NCBI RefSeq assembly: GCF_003752405.1
Contig: NZ_RKHK01000001.1
Span: 2,170,001 to 2,234,000 of the forward strand
Reading direction: 5' to 3'
Source: Bogoriella caseilytica
GTDB lineage: Bacteria > Actinomycetota > Actinomycetes > Actinomycetales > Actinomycetaceae
DNA: 64,000 nt
How positions within the stretch are numbered: the first letter of the stretch is position 1; every line of letters begins with the position of its first letter. Below are positions 18,541-28,222 of this stretch, piece by piece. The notes beneath the pieces were generated by a model. That model ran no database searches, was not told the origin of the DNA, and was given only the letters and a program-made list of their open reading frames with translations. A program made the position numbers and the translations under genes.

Positions 18541-19103
18541 GGCGCGACGGAACACCGGGGGAGACTGGGTGGATGGACCAGGGCGGGAACGAGGCCGGTG
18601 CGCCGCAGGCCGCCGTGTCACTGCGGCCCTTGGTCCTGGCCGACCTTGATCGGGTGATGGAACTGGAGGCCGAGCTCTTCGGCGCCGGTGCATGGCCGAG
18701 GGGCACCTACATCGAGGAGCTCACTGAGGCGCCGGATCGCGTCTACGTGGCCGCCGTGGACGAGGACGATCTCGTGGGCTATGCGGGCGTGGTCATCGCC
18801 GACGAAGCCCAGATCATGACCGTCGGGGTGGCGCAGTCGCATCAGGGCCGGGGCATTGGCGCCCGCCTGGTGGACGCGCTGCTGGATGCGGCCCGCGAGG
18901 CCGGTGCTCGCAGCTGCCTCCTGGAGGTGCGCGCCGCAGACGAGGGGGCGCAACGGCTCTACGCGCGTGCCGGATTCACGCCTCTGGGGCTGCGCCGCAG
19001 GTACTACCCCGGGGGAGCGGACGCCGTGGTGATGCGGGCGCGGCTACGGCCTCCTCGCCACACCGGACCGGGGCCGATCGGCGCTGAGGTCACCGGCACC
19101 TAG
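18537..19103 (+). CDS. rimI: Ribosomal protein S18 alanine N-acetyltransferase-like GNAT
   Basis: This is a GNAT-fold acetyltransferase of 188 residues. The acetyl-CoA loop reads VGVAQSHQGRGIGARL, followed by CLLEVRAADEGAQRLYARAGF and a final YYPGGADAVVMR strand, the standard RimI pattern. RimI acetylates the N-terminal alanine of ribosomal protein S18, and in actinobacteria it sits between tsaB and tsaD. GTG 18537 overlaps the tsaB stop; ATG 18573 is an alternative that would remove a non-conserved 12-residue tail. The substrate in this organism is inferred from family and position. Confidence 0.88.
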   Translation: MRRDGTPGETGWMDQGGNEAGAPQAAVSLRPLVLADLDRVMELEAELFGAGAWPRGTYIEELTEAPDRVYVAAVDEDDLVGYAGVVIADEAQIMTVGVAQSHQGRGIGARLVDALLDAAREAGARSCLLEVRAADEGAQRLYARAGFTPLGLRRRYYPGGADAVVMRARLRPPRHTGPGPIGAEVTGT

Positions 19104-19110
19104 TTGACGC

Positions 19111-19755
19111 TCAGAGCACCTGGGCGGCCTGGCTGAACTCCAGGCGGCCGGCGCGCGGGCGCTGCGCCTGCGGATCCTCGGGGTCGGGCGCGTGACCCAC
19201 ATTGAGGACCGCCAAGGTCCTCCACCCGGTCTCGGAATGCACGGCGGAGTCGACACCGTCGGCATCCAGCCCGGTCATCGGACCCACCTGCAGCCCGTGG
19301 GCACGCAGGCCCAGGATGAGGTAGCCGAGCTGGAGCAACCCATTGAAGCGGCCCAGCTCGAGTCGTGCCTCGGACCTGGCCGGGTCGGCGAAGGACTCCC
19401 GCATCCCCGCCCGATGGGGCGCTAAGGTCTCCATGTGCTCGTGCCAGGCCGGATCGAAAGCAGCCACCACCGTCAGCGGCGCGGCGCGCGTCTTGTCACG
19501 GTTGGACTCGCTGAGATGGTCGATCACCGACCCGCGCGCCGTCTCGCCGGCAAGCACCGTCAGGCGCAGGGGTTGGGTGTTCATCGCCGTCGGGGCCCAC
19601 CGCAGGTCCTCGTACACCTGCTGGATGGTGGCCGCGTCCACGGGATCAGCGGTATAGCGGTGGGTGGTGTGGGCTCCGGAGAAGAGTGTCTCCCGGATCT
19701 CGGCGGGCAGAGCTGCGGATGCAGGTGCGGACGTGTGCGAGACGGCAGGGCTCAT
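19111..19755 (-). CDS. Nitroreductase-family protein, RutE-like malonic semialdehyde reductase
   Basis: This FMN-dependent oxidoreductase has 214 residues. The order of motifs matches RutE/HadB-type enzymes: HTTHRYTADPVD, LRWAPTAMNTQPLRL (FMN phosphate site), PLTVVAAFDPAWHEHM, LGRFNGLLQLGYLILGLRAHGLQVGPMTGLDADGVD and a final EFSQAAQVL. RutE reduces malonic semialdehyde to 3-hydroxypropionate during pyrimidine breakdown. No other rut genes are nearby, so the true substrate may differ. ATG 19755 is chosen because homologs start about 12 residues before the first helix; an alternative ATG at 19815 adds 20 residues. It is divergent from sdhC and sits as a single reverse gene in the conserved forward block. 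Confidence 0.85.
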   Translation of the reverse strand: MSPAVSHTSAPASAALPAEIRETLFSGAHTTHRYTADPVDAATIQQVYEDLRWAPTAMNTQPLRLTVLAGETARGSVIDHLSESNRDKTRAAPLTVVAAFDPAWHEHMETLAPHRAGMRESFADPARSEARLELGRFNGLLQLGYLILGLRAHGLQVGPMTGLDADGVDSAVHSETGWRTLAVLNVGHAPDPEDPQAQRPRAGRLEFSQAAQVL

Positions 19756-19988
19756 GTCCGCACGTAACCGCGCAGAAGCGCTCAGCGTTCCATCGGCGAC
19801 GGTGAGATGGGTCACCTAGCTGCCCGTGGTGGGGCGTGGCACGGTGGCCAGGCGGTCCATCCCGGCCTAGCTGACAGCGCGTCATGACGGGCGTCGCGGC
19901 GGTGAACGACCCCTTTCGTCAGGGGAGACGCGCGAAATTCCGCCACTCGCGCCGGACGGATCCGGACAGCGGATCGCCGCTGTCTCGC

Positions 19989-19994
19989 TAGGAT
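19989..19994 (+). promoter_or_regulatory. Candidate -10 box for the sdhCAB operon (leaderless)
   Basis: TAGGAT is followed by 7 nt and then ATG 20002. No ribosome-binding sequence lies between. Confidence 0.45.
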
Positions 19995-20001
19995 CGACCT
20001 C

Positions 20002-20715
20002 ATGGCGACGACCTCCGCACCCCCGGCGCCGACGGTGCCCCGCCGGGCCAGGTACACCACAGTGGCCCTCAAGTGGGCCATGGCAATCTCCGGGCTCCTC
20101 TTCGTGGGCTTCGTGCTGCTGCACATGTACGGCAACTTCAAGGCCTTCGAAGGTCAGGAGAGCTTCGACGCCTACGCGGAGTCCTTGCGCACGCTCGGGA
20201 CGCCGGTGCTGCCCTATTACGGCTTCCTGTGGATCCAGCGTGTGGTGCTGACCGTGGCGCTCGTGGTGCACGTCGTCTCCGCGGTGATGCTGTGGCGGCG
20301 CGCCAGCAAGGCCCGCCCGCGCGCCTACGTGGTGAAGAAGCGCTCAGCCGGAACCTCTTACGCCGCGCGCACCATGCGCTGGGGCGGTGTGATCCTGCTG
20401 CTGTTCATCATCTTCCATATCCTGCAGTTCACCACGGTGAGTTTCGAGGTCGGCGGAAGCTTCGACAGCGAGTACGACCGCCTGGTGGCCGCTTTCCAGC
20501 CCGAGGCCTGGTGGGTCTACACCTTCTACTTCATCGCCAACCTCGCGCTCGCACTCCACGTGCGCCACGGCGTCTTCTCCGCGCTGCAGACCCTGAGCAT
20601 CTCCGACCGCCGCAAGCAGCGGCTGATCAACATCCTGGCGCTCCTGGTGGCCTTGGCTCTGTTCATCGGTTTCATGACGCCGCCGACCGCCATGCTGTTC
20701 GGCATCATCAGCTAA
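20002..20715 (+). CDS. sdhC: Succinate dehydrogenase cytochrome b558 subunit (SdhC)
   Basis: This 237-residue membrane anchor of complex II is of the single-subunit b558 type, so no sdhD is needed. Five hydrophobic helices are visible (starting near LKWAMAISGLLFVGFVLLHM, YYGFLWIQRVVL, WGGVILLLFIIFHILQF, WWVYTFYFIANLAL and LINILALLVALALF). Histidines within helices 1, 2, 3 and 4 (LLHMYG, VVHVV, IFHIL, ALHVRHG) are the likely ligands of two haems. The subunit passes electrons from SdhB to menaquinone. The operon order sdhC-sdhA-sdhB, with 9 bp before sdhA, is the actinobacterial and Bacteroidetes arrangement. Confidence 0.93.
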   Translation: MATTSAPPAPTVPRRARYTTVALKWAMAISGLLFVGFVLLHMYGNFKAFEGQESFDAYAESLRTLGTPVLPYYGFLWIQRVVLTVALVVHVVSAVMLWRRASKARPRAYVVKKRSAGTSYAARTMRWGGVILLLFIIFHILQFTTVSFEVGGSFDSEYDRLVAAFQPEAWWVYTFYFIANLALALHVRHGVFSALQTLSISDRRKQRLINILALLVALALFIGFMTPPTAMLFGIIS

Positions 20716-20724
20716 CGAGGATCC

Positions 20725-22752
20725 ATGACCACCACTGACACTCCCGCACCCGCCGTCAGCGAGGGCCTCGTCAACGGCCTCTACCGCGAGGGCGAGCCCA
20801 TCGCCGATAGCAAGGCTCCCTCCGGCCCGCTGCAGAACCGCTGGGAGGAGCGCAAGTTCTCCGCCCGCCTGGTCAACCCCGCCAACCGCCGCAAGATGAG
20901 CGTGATCATCGTGGGCACCGGGCTTGCCGGCGCCTCGGCCGCGGCCACCCTCGGCGAGGCCGGCTACAACGTCAAGGCCTTCTACTACCAGGACAGCGCC
21001 CGGCGCGCGCACTCCATCGCCGCTCAGGGCGGCATCAACGCCGCCAAGAACTATAAGAACGACAACGACTCGACCTTCCGGCTGTTCTACGACACCGTCA
21101 AGGGCGGTGACTACCGCGCCCGCGAGTCCAATGTGTACCGCCTCGCTGAGGTGTCCGCCGCCATCATCGACCAGGCTGTGGCCCAGGGCGTGCCCTTTGC
21201 CCGCGAGTACGGGGGCTTGCTGGACAACCGCTCCTTCGGTGGCGTGCAGGTCTCCCGCACCTTCTATGCCCGCGGCCAGACCGGCCAGCAGCTCCTCATC
21301 GGCGCCTACCAGGCCTTCCAGCGCCAGGTGGCCGCCGGCACCGTCACCTCCTATGCGCGGCACGAGATGCTCGAGCTGATCGTGGCTGACGGCCGAGCCC
21401 GCGGCATCATCGTGCGCGACATGGTCACCGGGGAGATCGAGACTCACCTGGCCGACGCGGTGGTGCTGGGCACCGGTGGTTACGGCAACGTCTTCTTCCT
21501 CTCCACCAATGCCATGGGATCGAACGTCTCGGCGGCCTGGCGTGCACACCGCAAGGGCGCCTACTTCGGTAACCCCTGCTACACCCAGATTCACCCCACC
21601 TGTATCCCGGTCTCCGGGTCCCACCAGTCCAAGCTGACCCTGATGAGCGAGTCGCTGCGCAACGATGGCCGCATCTGGGTGCCCAAGGACCCGGCCGACT
21701 GCGACAAGGACCCGCGCGAGATTCCTGAGGACGCCCGCGACTACTACCTGGAGCGGATCTACCCGGCATTCGGCAACCTAGTCCCGCGCGACATCGCTTC
21801 ACGCTCGGCCAAGTACCAGTGCGACGACGGTCGCGGGGTGGGCCCGGCGGTGGACGAGGTTCAGCCGGACGGCTCCACCAAGCAGGTGCGCCGCGGCGTG
21901 TACCTCGACTTCGCCGATGCGATCAAGCGCATGGGCAAATCCACCGTCGCCGCCAAGTACGGCAACCTCTTCGATATGTATCAGCGCATCACCGGGGAGG
22001 ACCCCTACGAGGTGCCGATGCGGATCTACCCGGCCGTGCACTACACGATGGGCGGGCTGTGGGTGGACTACGACCTGCAGTCGACCATCCCCGGGCTCTT
22101 CGTGACCGGTGAGGCGAACTTCTCCGACCACGGCGCGAACCGCCTGGGCGCCTCGGCGCTGATGCAGGGACTTTCGGACGGTTACTTCGTTCTCCCCAAC
22201 ACCATCAACGACTACCTCGCGGACGCTCCCTTCGAGGCGCTGCCCGAGGACCACCCGGCGGTGGCTGAGGCGCACGCCTCGGTCAGCGAGCGCGTGCACA
22301 AGCTGCTCTCCGTCAACGGTTCGCGCTCGGTCGATTCCTTCCACCGCGAACTCGGCACGATCATGTGGGAGTACTGCGGGATGGACCGCTCCGAGGAGGG
22401 CCTGAAGTACGCCATCGGGCGCATCCGTGAGCTCCGGGAGGAGTTCTGGCGCGATGTGCGGGTGCTCGGTGAGAACGAGGAGCTCAACCAGGCTCTCGAG
22501 CGGGCCGGCCGCGTGGCCGACTTCCTCGAGTTGGGCGAGCTCATGTGCGTCGATGCCCTGCACCGCCGCGAATCCTGCGGTGGGCACTTCCGCTCGGAGT
22601 CCCAGACCGAGGACGGTGAGGCACTGCGTGACGACGAGAACTTCGCCTACGTCGCAGCCTGGGAATGGGGCGGCGAGGGCGAGGCGCCGGTGCTCCACAA
22701 GGAGGACCTGCAGTACGAATACGTCGAGATGAAGCAGCGGAGCTACAAGTGA
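20725..22752 (+). CDS. sdhA: Succinate dehydrogenase flavoprotein subunit
   Basis: The 675-residue flavoprotein oxidises succinate to fumarate and carries covalent FAD. The dinucleotide fold is [22 protein letters not shown]. The FAD-linked His lies in [16 protein letters not shown]. The substrate-site segments [12 protein letters not shown] and [19 protein letters not shown] are intact, as is the C-terminal [17 protein letters not shown] capping helix. The first 50 residues are an extension typical of the b558-type enzyme. The ATG is preceded by a GAGGA ribosome site, and the stop overlaps the sdhB GTG start (GTGA). It works with SdhC and SdhB in the membrane. Confidence 0.97.
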   Translation: MTTTDTPAPAVSEGLVNGLYREGEPIADSKAPSGPLQNRWEERKFSARLVNPANRRKMSVIIVGTGLAGASAAATLGEAGYNVKAFYYQDSARRAHSIAAQGGINAAKNYKNDNDSTFRLFYDTVKGGDYRARESNVYRLAEVSAAIIDQAVAQGVPFAREYGGLLDNRSFGGVQVSRTFYARGQTGQQLLIGAYQAFQRQVAAGTVTSYARHEMLELIVADGRARGIIVRDMVTGEIETHLADAVVLGTGGYGNVFFLSTNAMGSNVSAAWRAHRKGAYFGNPCYTQIHPTCIPVSGSHQSKLTLMSESLRNDGRIWVPKDPADCDKDPREIPEDARDYYLERIYPAFGNLVPRDIASRSAKYQCDDGRGVGPAVDEVQPDGSTKQVRRGVYLDFADAIKRMGKSTVAAKYGNLFDMYQRITGEDPYEVPMRIYPAVHYTMGGLWVDYDLQSTIPGLFVTGEANFSDHGANRLGASALMQGLSDGYFVLPNTINDYLADAPFEALPEDHPAVAEAHASVSERVHKLLSVNGSRSVDSFHRELGTIMWEYCGMDRSEEGLKYAIGRIRELREEFWRDVRVLGENEELNQALERAGRVADFLELGELMCVDALHRRESCGGHFRSESQTEDGEALRDDENFAYVAAWEWGGEGEAPVLHKEDLQYEYVEMKQRSYK

Positions 22753-23492
22753 AGATCACGCTCAAGGTCATGCGCCAGACCGGGCCGTCTGCCGAGCCTC
22801 GGCTGGTCCAGTACGAACTCATGGGCATCAGCGGTGACATGTCCTTCCTGGAGATGCTCGACGTGCTCAACGAGGAACTCACCGAGCGCGGTGAGGACCC
22901 GGTCGCCTTCGACTCGGACTGCCGCGAGGGCATCTGCGGCATGTGCGGCATCGTCATCGACGGTGAGGCTCACGGCCCGGAACGCACCACCGTCTGCCAG
23001 CTGCACATGCGCTCCTTCAAGGACGGCGATGTCATCACCTTGGAGCCGTGGCGCGCCTCGGCCTTCCCGGTGATCAAGGACCTCGTGGTCGACCGCTCCT
23101 CCTTCGACCGCATCATCCAGGCCGGCGGCTACATCTCGGTGAACACCGGTGCCGCCCCGGACGCGCACGCCACCCCGGTGCCCAAGGAGGACTCCGACCG
23201 TGCCTTCGAGGCCGCCGCCTGCATCGGCTGCGGCGCCTGCGTGGCGGCCTGCCCGAACGCCTCCTCGATGCTCTTCACTGCCGCGAAGGTCGCGCACCTC
23301 GGCCTGCTGCCCCAGGGCCAGCCCGAGCGTGAGGCGCGCGTGGTCAACATGTTGCAGCAGCAGGACGCCGAGGGCTTCGGTGGCTGCACCAACATCGGCG
23401 AGTGCGCCGCGGTGTGCCCCAAGGAGATCCCGCTGGATGTCATCTCCACCTTGAACCGCGACCTCGGCAAGGCCCTCGCCGGCCGGGGCTGA
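22749..23492 (+). CDS. sdhB: Succinate dehydrogenase iron-sulfur subunit
   Basis: This is a 247-residue electron-transfer subunit. The plant-type 2Fe-2S cluster is bound by [11 protein letters not shown] plus the later VCQLHM cysteine. The second domain has [13 protein letters not shown] and [18 protein letters not shown], which bind the 4Fe-4S and 3Fe-4S clusters. The start is GTG 22749, inside the sdhA stop region; a longer forward frame starting at 22665 only repeats sdhA sequence. The protein links the FAD of SdhA to the haems of SdhC. About 41 bp separates it from tsaD. Confidence 0.96.
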   Translation: MKITLKVMRQTGPSAEPRLVQYELMGISGDMSFLEMLDVLNEELTERGEDPVAFDSDCREGICGMCGIVIDGEAHGPERTTVCQLHMRSFKDGDVITLEPWRASAFPVIKDLVVDRSSFDRIIQAGGYISVNTGAAPDAHATPVPKEDSDRAFEAAACIGCGACVAACPNASSMLFTAAKVAHLGLLPQGQPEREARVVNMLQQQDAEGFGGCTNIGECAAVCPKEIPLDVISTLNRDLGKALAGRG

Positions 23493-23533
23493 GACCTGCG
23501 CTGCCACCGCATCGCCAGTGGGACAATGGACCG

Positions 23534-24582
<1,049 letters not shown>

Positions 24583-24586
<4 letters not shown>

Positions 24587-25140
24587 TCGTCCGTGCCGGG
24601 GCGCAACGCAGGGATCAGCCGCCACAGGCGCGCTCCGAGCACGAAGACCACCAGCGCTATCAGCACCGTCCAGTGCACGCCGCTGATCGATGTCGAGATC
24701 TCGGTGTCGGTGCGCACAACGGCGAACTCGGACCAGAGCAGCTGGGCGCTGGCCCGGCCATGCTCGCCGGCGGACTGCCACAGCGCAGAGGCGAAGAAGG
24801 CGGTGGCGAACATGGCGACGAGCAGCCAGGCGCTGGCCATCCCGACGCCGGTGAGCCACAGCGGCTTGCGGGTACGGGAGAGCGTCTGGCGATAGCTGCG
24901 CGCCAGTTCACGTGCGGGGCCTAGCTCGGCGATGGCCTCGCGCATGGAGGAATCGGCCGCGGCGGCGTCGAGATCGCCGCGCAAGCCTTCAGTGAGGCTC
25001 TTGACCTCGTGGCGCGGGGTCTCGTCGTCAAGCCAGAGCTCCACTTTCGTGACGTACCAGGTGCGGCGGAGCCGGTCGAGCGTGGAGGGGCGCTGGCTCG
25101 GTTCGTGAGCCGAGGTCGGCGGGGCGGGGTGGGTTGTCAT
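24583..25140 (-). CDS. Membrane protein with N-terminal HAAS-like helical domain
   Basis: The 185-residue protein has an N-terminal helical segment ([29 protein letters not shown]) resembling the HAAS/DUF1700 domain usually encoded beside PadR regulators. It then has two membrane helices ([20 protein letters not shown] and [18 protein letters not shown]) separated by an outward loop of about 40 residues. The start overlaps the padR stop by four bases, so the two are one operon. The usual idea is that such proteins tie PadR-type regulation to membrane state, but no function can be shown from the sequence. Its stop codon overlaps that of tsaD. Confidence 0.75.
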
Positions 25141-25487
25141 CGGGCGACCTCCTCAGGATCGGACACGGCATGGACGACGGCGGTGAGGTGCTGCCAGTCC
25201 TGGCGCTGTTGCTCGAGCAGTGCCAGGCCGGCTGGGGTCGTCGAGTAGTACTTGCGGGCGGGGCCGGCGCTGGACTGCACGAGGTAGGACGTCAGCTGCG
25301 CATCGCGCTCGAGCCGGGTGAGCACCGGGTAGACCGAGCCGCCGGAGACCTCCTCGAGCCCGGCCGCGCGCAGCCGGGTGACGAGCTCGTACCCGTAGGA
25401 GTCCTGTTCGTCGAGCAGGACCAGCACCAGCATCGGCAGGACCCCTTTGAGGAGCTGGGGATTAGGTGCTGCAGGTCCATCGGTCAT
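25137..25487 (-). CDS. PadR-family transcriptional regulator
   Basis: This 116-residue winged-helix repressor has the PadR core LLKGVLPMLVLVLLDEQDSYGYELVTRLRAAGLEEVSGGSVYPVLTRLERD, where the GGSVYPVLTRLE recognition helix is diagnostic. It is followed by the wing (RKYYSTTPAGLALL) and a short C-terminal helix. It is a short subfamily-2 PadR without a long effector domain. ATG 25487 is preceded by a TAGTGT box at 6 nt, suggesting leaderless expression. A perfect 7-bp inverted repeat overlaps the promoter, so autorepression is likely. It is in an operon with the HAAS-like membrane protein. The signal is unknown. Confidence 0.92.
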   Translation of the reverse strand: MTDGPAAPNPQLLKGVLPMLVLVLLDEQDSYGYELVTRLRAAGLEEVSGGSVYPVLTRLERDAQLTSYLVQSSAGPARKYYSTTPAGLALLEQQRQDWQHLTAVVHAVSDPEEVAR

Positions 25488-25493
25488 GCCTAC

Positions 25494-25535
25494 ACACTAA
25501 TCACGAGTGCCACTAGTTGGCAAAACCTACTAGTG
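25494..25535 (-). promoter_or_regulatory. padR promoter with palindromic operator
   Basis: CACTAGT (25511-25517) and ACTAGTG (25529-25535) form a perfect 7-bp inverted repeat with an 11-nt spacer, in an AT-rich patch just upstream of padR. On the reverse strand a TAGTGT box (25499-25494) stands 6 nt before the ATG and a TTGCCA lies inside the spacer. PadR proteins commonly bind such dyads over their own promoters. Confidence 0.6.
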
Positions 25536-25560
25536 CTGAAATGGAAGAGTGACAGGATCG

Positions 25561-25644
25561 GTGCTGGTGCTGGTGCTGGTGCTGGTGCTGGTGCTGGTGC
25601 TGGTGCTGGTGCTGGTGCCGGTGCCGGTGCCGGTGCTGGTGCTG
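25561..25644. repeat. Hexanucleotide microsatellite, 14 units of GTGCTG/GTGCCG
   Basis: Nine GTGCTG units are followed by three GTGCCG and two GTGCTG, 84 bp in all, between the 3' end of the GCS2 ligase gene and the padR operator. No convincing gene uses it: translations give only Val-Leu or Ala-Pro runs. Length variation by slippage is plausible and would alter the spacing upstream of padR. Confidence 0.9.
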
Positions 25645-25667
25645 CCCGGTCGAGCCGCCGGGCGCGC

Positions 25668-26852
25668 TCAGGCCTCTGGTTCCAGGGGGTGCCCGGCGCG
25701 CATCTCTGCGGCCAGGTGCAGGGCCACTCCGGTGAGGCCGTGGCGCTCCGCGACCTCGAGCTGGCGCTGGTAGGGGGCCTTCGCACGCAGCAGGGCGGGG
25801 ATCAGGCCGAGCTCATCCAGGCAGCCGAGGTCGGCCGCGATGGGCTCCAGCTCGGTGACCATGCCGGCGAGGGTCTCCGCCACGGCTTCCTGCTCACCGG
25901 ATTCGTCCTTGATCAGCACCGCCTCCATGCCGTACCGGGCCGAGCGCCACTTGTTCTCGGCCACGAACCACCGTGGTGCCTGGGGCAGGTCCCGACCGGC
26001 GTCGAGCATGCGGGAGTAATGCTCCACCAGGCAGTGCGTCAGGGCCACGACAGCGCGGAGCTCCGTGACGTTGGTGGCCGAGTCGCAGACCCGCACCTCG
26101 ATGGTGCCCAGCGCCGGTGACGGGCGGATGTCCCATCGCAGTTCGGAGAAGCTGTCGATCACTCCGGTGCGCGTCATGTCGTGAACGTAGGCCTCCAGGT
26201 CGGTCCAGGAGTCGAACTGGTAGGGCACCCCGGCGGTGGGAAGTTGCTGGAAGATCATCGCCCGGTTGGTGGCGTAGCCGGTGTGCTCGCTGTCCCAGAA
26301 GGGTGAGGCTGCGGCGAGCGACTGCAGGTGGGCGAAGCGGGTGACCAGGGCACGCATGATCGGCAGCACCTTGGCCCGGTCTTCGATGCCCACGTGCACG
26401 TGGGTACCGAAGATCTGCATCTGCCGCCCCCACCAGCGAGTGCGGTCGATCAGCCGTGTGTAGCGGTCATCCTCGGTGACCTGTTGCATGGACGGCCGCG
26501 CGAAGGGGTGGGCGCCGCCCCCGCCGAGTTCGATCCCCAGCTCATCGGTGGCCCGGCGCAGCTCCGCGAGGGTGCCTTGGAGGTCGGAGACGGCGTCGTC
26601 GACGGTGGTGTGCACCCCGGAGACCAGCTCCACGGTATTGCGCAGCAGCTCACGATGGATGTGCGGGTGGTTCTGCTCCGCGCGCCCGGCGCACACGCGC
26701 TCCATGATCAGATCGGCGTCCTGGCGCGCATCGCCGCCAGCGGCATCGAGGAGCTGCAGCTCCCACTCGATGCCGAGCGAGGAGCGCTGTGATCGGGCGA
26801 ATCTCAACTGCCCGGGAGGTGCCGGTGACCCTTCCATCTGCACAGTCTGCAC
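25668..26852 (-). CDS. Carboxylate-amine ligase, GCS2/YbdK family
   Basis: This 394-residue ATP-dependent ligase belongs to the glutamate-cysteine ligase type 2 family. The motifs are SLGIEWELQLLD (substrate Glu), HPHIHRELLRNTVELVSGVH, GGGGAHPFARP, MQIFGTHVHVGIED, and a C-terminal WFVAENKWRSARYGMEAVLI with the conserved NKWRA-like segment. YbdK proteins have weak gamma-glutamylcysteine ligase activity; the true physiological substrate is not settled. In actinobacteria a related enzyme (EgtA) feeds ergothioneine, but no egt genes are seen here, so I keep the general name. The start at 26852 lies 8 bp after the methyltransferase stop, so both are probably one reverse operon. An ATG at 26837 is an alternative. 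Confidence 0.87.
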   Translation of the reverse strand: MQTVQMEGSPAPPGQLRFARSQRSSLGIEWELQLLDAAGGDARQDADLIMERVCAGRAEQNHPHIHRELLRNTVELVSGVHTTVDDAVSDLQGTLAELRRATDELGIELGGGGAHPFARPSMQQVTEDDRYTRLIDRTRWWGRQMQIFGTHVHVGIEDRAKVLPIMRALVTRFAHLQSLAAASPFWDSEHTGYATNRAMIFQQLPTAGVPYQFDSWTDLEAYVHDMTRTGVIDSFSELRWDIRPSPALGTIEVRVCDSATNVTELRAVVALTHCLVEHYSRMLDAGRDLPQAPRWFVAENKWRSARYGMEAVLIKDESGEQEAVAETLAGMVTELEPIAADLGCLDELGLIPALLRAKAPYQRQLEVAERHGLTGVALHLAAEMRAGHPLEPEA

Positions 26853-26860
26853 GCCTGGGC

Positions 26861-28081
26861 TCAGAGTGGCTCCACGAGCACGGCACTGTGCCGGCCAGCG
26901 AGACGGGTCAGCACCACGGTGGCGGCGTTCTCTCCGCGCAGTCCCAGCTGCTTGCGAAGCCGTGCCGGATCGACGTCGACGCCGCGCTTCTTGATCGTCA
27001 CCTGCCCGATCTTGTGCGTGCGCAGGTAGCCCGAGAGCCGCTTGGCCGAGTAGGGGAAGTGATCCAGCACCCGGTATCCGGTGGCGAAGGGCGTCTCTAC
27101 CACTGCCGGCCCGGTGAGGTAGGCGATCGCGTCGCTGACGATCCCGGCGCCCAGGTCCTCGGCAAGCCGGGCCACCAGCCCGGCCCGGATCACCGCGCCG
27201 TCCGGTTCGTAGAGCACGTCGCCGAGCGCACGGACCTCGGCGCTCCGTGCGGGGGAGTTCGGCGCGGAGGCGGCTTCGGTGCCCGAGTCGGACAGGACGT
27301 GCGCCTCATCCCCGCGCAGCACCAGGGCGCTCCGGCCGGGCCCGTCGGGCGCGAGCGGGCCGAACCAGAGCCCCGCCTCGACGACGTCGCCGTCCACGGA
27401 GACCCACTGGGCGTGCGCCTCACCGGGAATGGCGGTGTACGGGATGCCCGGGGCGACCTTCAGGCCCAACGCCGGGACCTGCTCCCGCAGGTCGAGCAGC
27501 CGGTCCAGGGGTGGGGTGTAACCGGCCGGGTCGAAGATCCGCTTGCCCCCCGCAGTGCGCCGGGCCGGGTCCGCGAAGACCGCATCCACGCCCTCGGCCG
27601 CCAGATCGAGCTCGAGGGCATCGCCGTGTCGCACCCGGGCCTTCTCGAAGGGCCGCAGGTTCACCGTGGCCAGTGCCGCAGTGGCCTCGTCCGCCTCGAC
27701 GGCGAGCACCGGCAGACCCAGAGCCGCCAGGGCCATGGAGTCTCCGCCGATCCCGCAGCCGAGGTCGGCCACCAGGCTCGCACCGGCATCGCGGTAGCGC
27801 CGCGCGTGGTGGGCGCCGACCACCAGGCGCGTCGCCTGCTCCAGGCCGGCGCGGGTGAAGAGCATCGAGGCGGCGAAGTCGCCGAATTTCCGTCTGGCCT
27901 GGCCGCGCAGCTGGGACTGCGTCAGCGCCGCGGCCACGAGATCAGGTGCCACCCCTCGTGCGCGCAGGCCTTGGGACAGGGCCATGGCCTTGTCCTGGTC
28001 GTAGGGCGGCAACATCTCCAGCAGCGCCCAGCCCTGTGGGTCGAGGAGCTGCTTCAGTCCGGAGAGTTCGGCGGAGTCCAT
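26861..28081 (-). CDS. Class I SAM-dependent methyltransferase with THUMP-like C-terminal domain
   Basis: The 406-residue protein has an N-terminal helical region (about 1-90), then a Rossmann methyltransferase core with motif I VADLGCGIGGDS, VLAVEADEA, and an active-site-like VDAVFADPARR in place of NPPY. A C-terminal region ends in GYLRTHKIGQVTIKKRGVDVDPARLRKQLGLRG, the usual signature of actinobacterial THUMP-like methyltransferases. The fold suggests modification of RNA, but the target is unknown. ATG 28081 fits the family start. The large forward frame that covers this region on the opposite strand is not a gene. Confidence 0.85.
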   Translation of the reverse strand: MDSAELSGLKQLLDPQGWALLEMLPPYDQDKAMALSQGLRARGVAPDLVAAALTQSQLRGQARRKFGDFAASMLFTRAGLEQATRLVVGAHHARRYRDAGASLVADLGCGIGGDSMALAALGLPVLAVEADEATAALATVNLRPFEKARVRHGDALELDLAAEGVDAVFADPARRTAGGKRIFDPAGYTPPLDRLLDLREQVPALGLKVAPGIPYTAIPGEAHAQWVSVDGDVVEAGLWFGPLAPDGPGRSALVLRGDEAHVLSDSGTEAASAPNSPARSAEVRALGDVLYEPDGAVIRAGLVARLAEDLGAGIVSDAIAYLTGPAVVETPFATGYRVLDHFPYSAKRLSGYLRTHKIGQVTIKKRGVDVDPARLRKQLGLRGENAATVVLTRLAGRHSAVLVEPL

Positions 28082-28222
28082 GGCCCGATCCTCACATGGG
28101 CCGTGCCGCCACCCGTAACGGTCCGGGCGTCACCCCGGCGACATCCGGCGTTCACCGCGCCCTGGTGCACTCCACGGAGCCCCGACGCCGCGCCAGTGCA
28201 TCTGGCACCACCTGGAGGATCC
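28082..28222 (+). promoter_or_regulatory. Upstream region of the LPATG surface protein gene
   Basis: This 141-bp divergent gap holds paired elements TGGTGCACT (about 28161-28169) and, further down, AGTGCA and GCACCA, which could fold or act as an operator. A strong GGAGGA ribosome site at about 28214 precedes ATG 28223. No clear -10/-35 pair was identified. Confidence 0.35.

Noticed and set aside
25490-25786. Short frames over the GTGCTG microsatellite giving Ala-Pro or Val-Leu runs
   Set aside because: They are direct translations of the repeat, lack ribosome sites and overlap the GCS2 gene end and padR promoter.
26789-28222. Forward frame running 1.4 kb upstream of the LPATG protein start
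   Set aside because: It lies opposite the methyltransferase gene; a signal peptide and a strong ribosome site fix the start at 28223.
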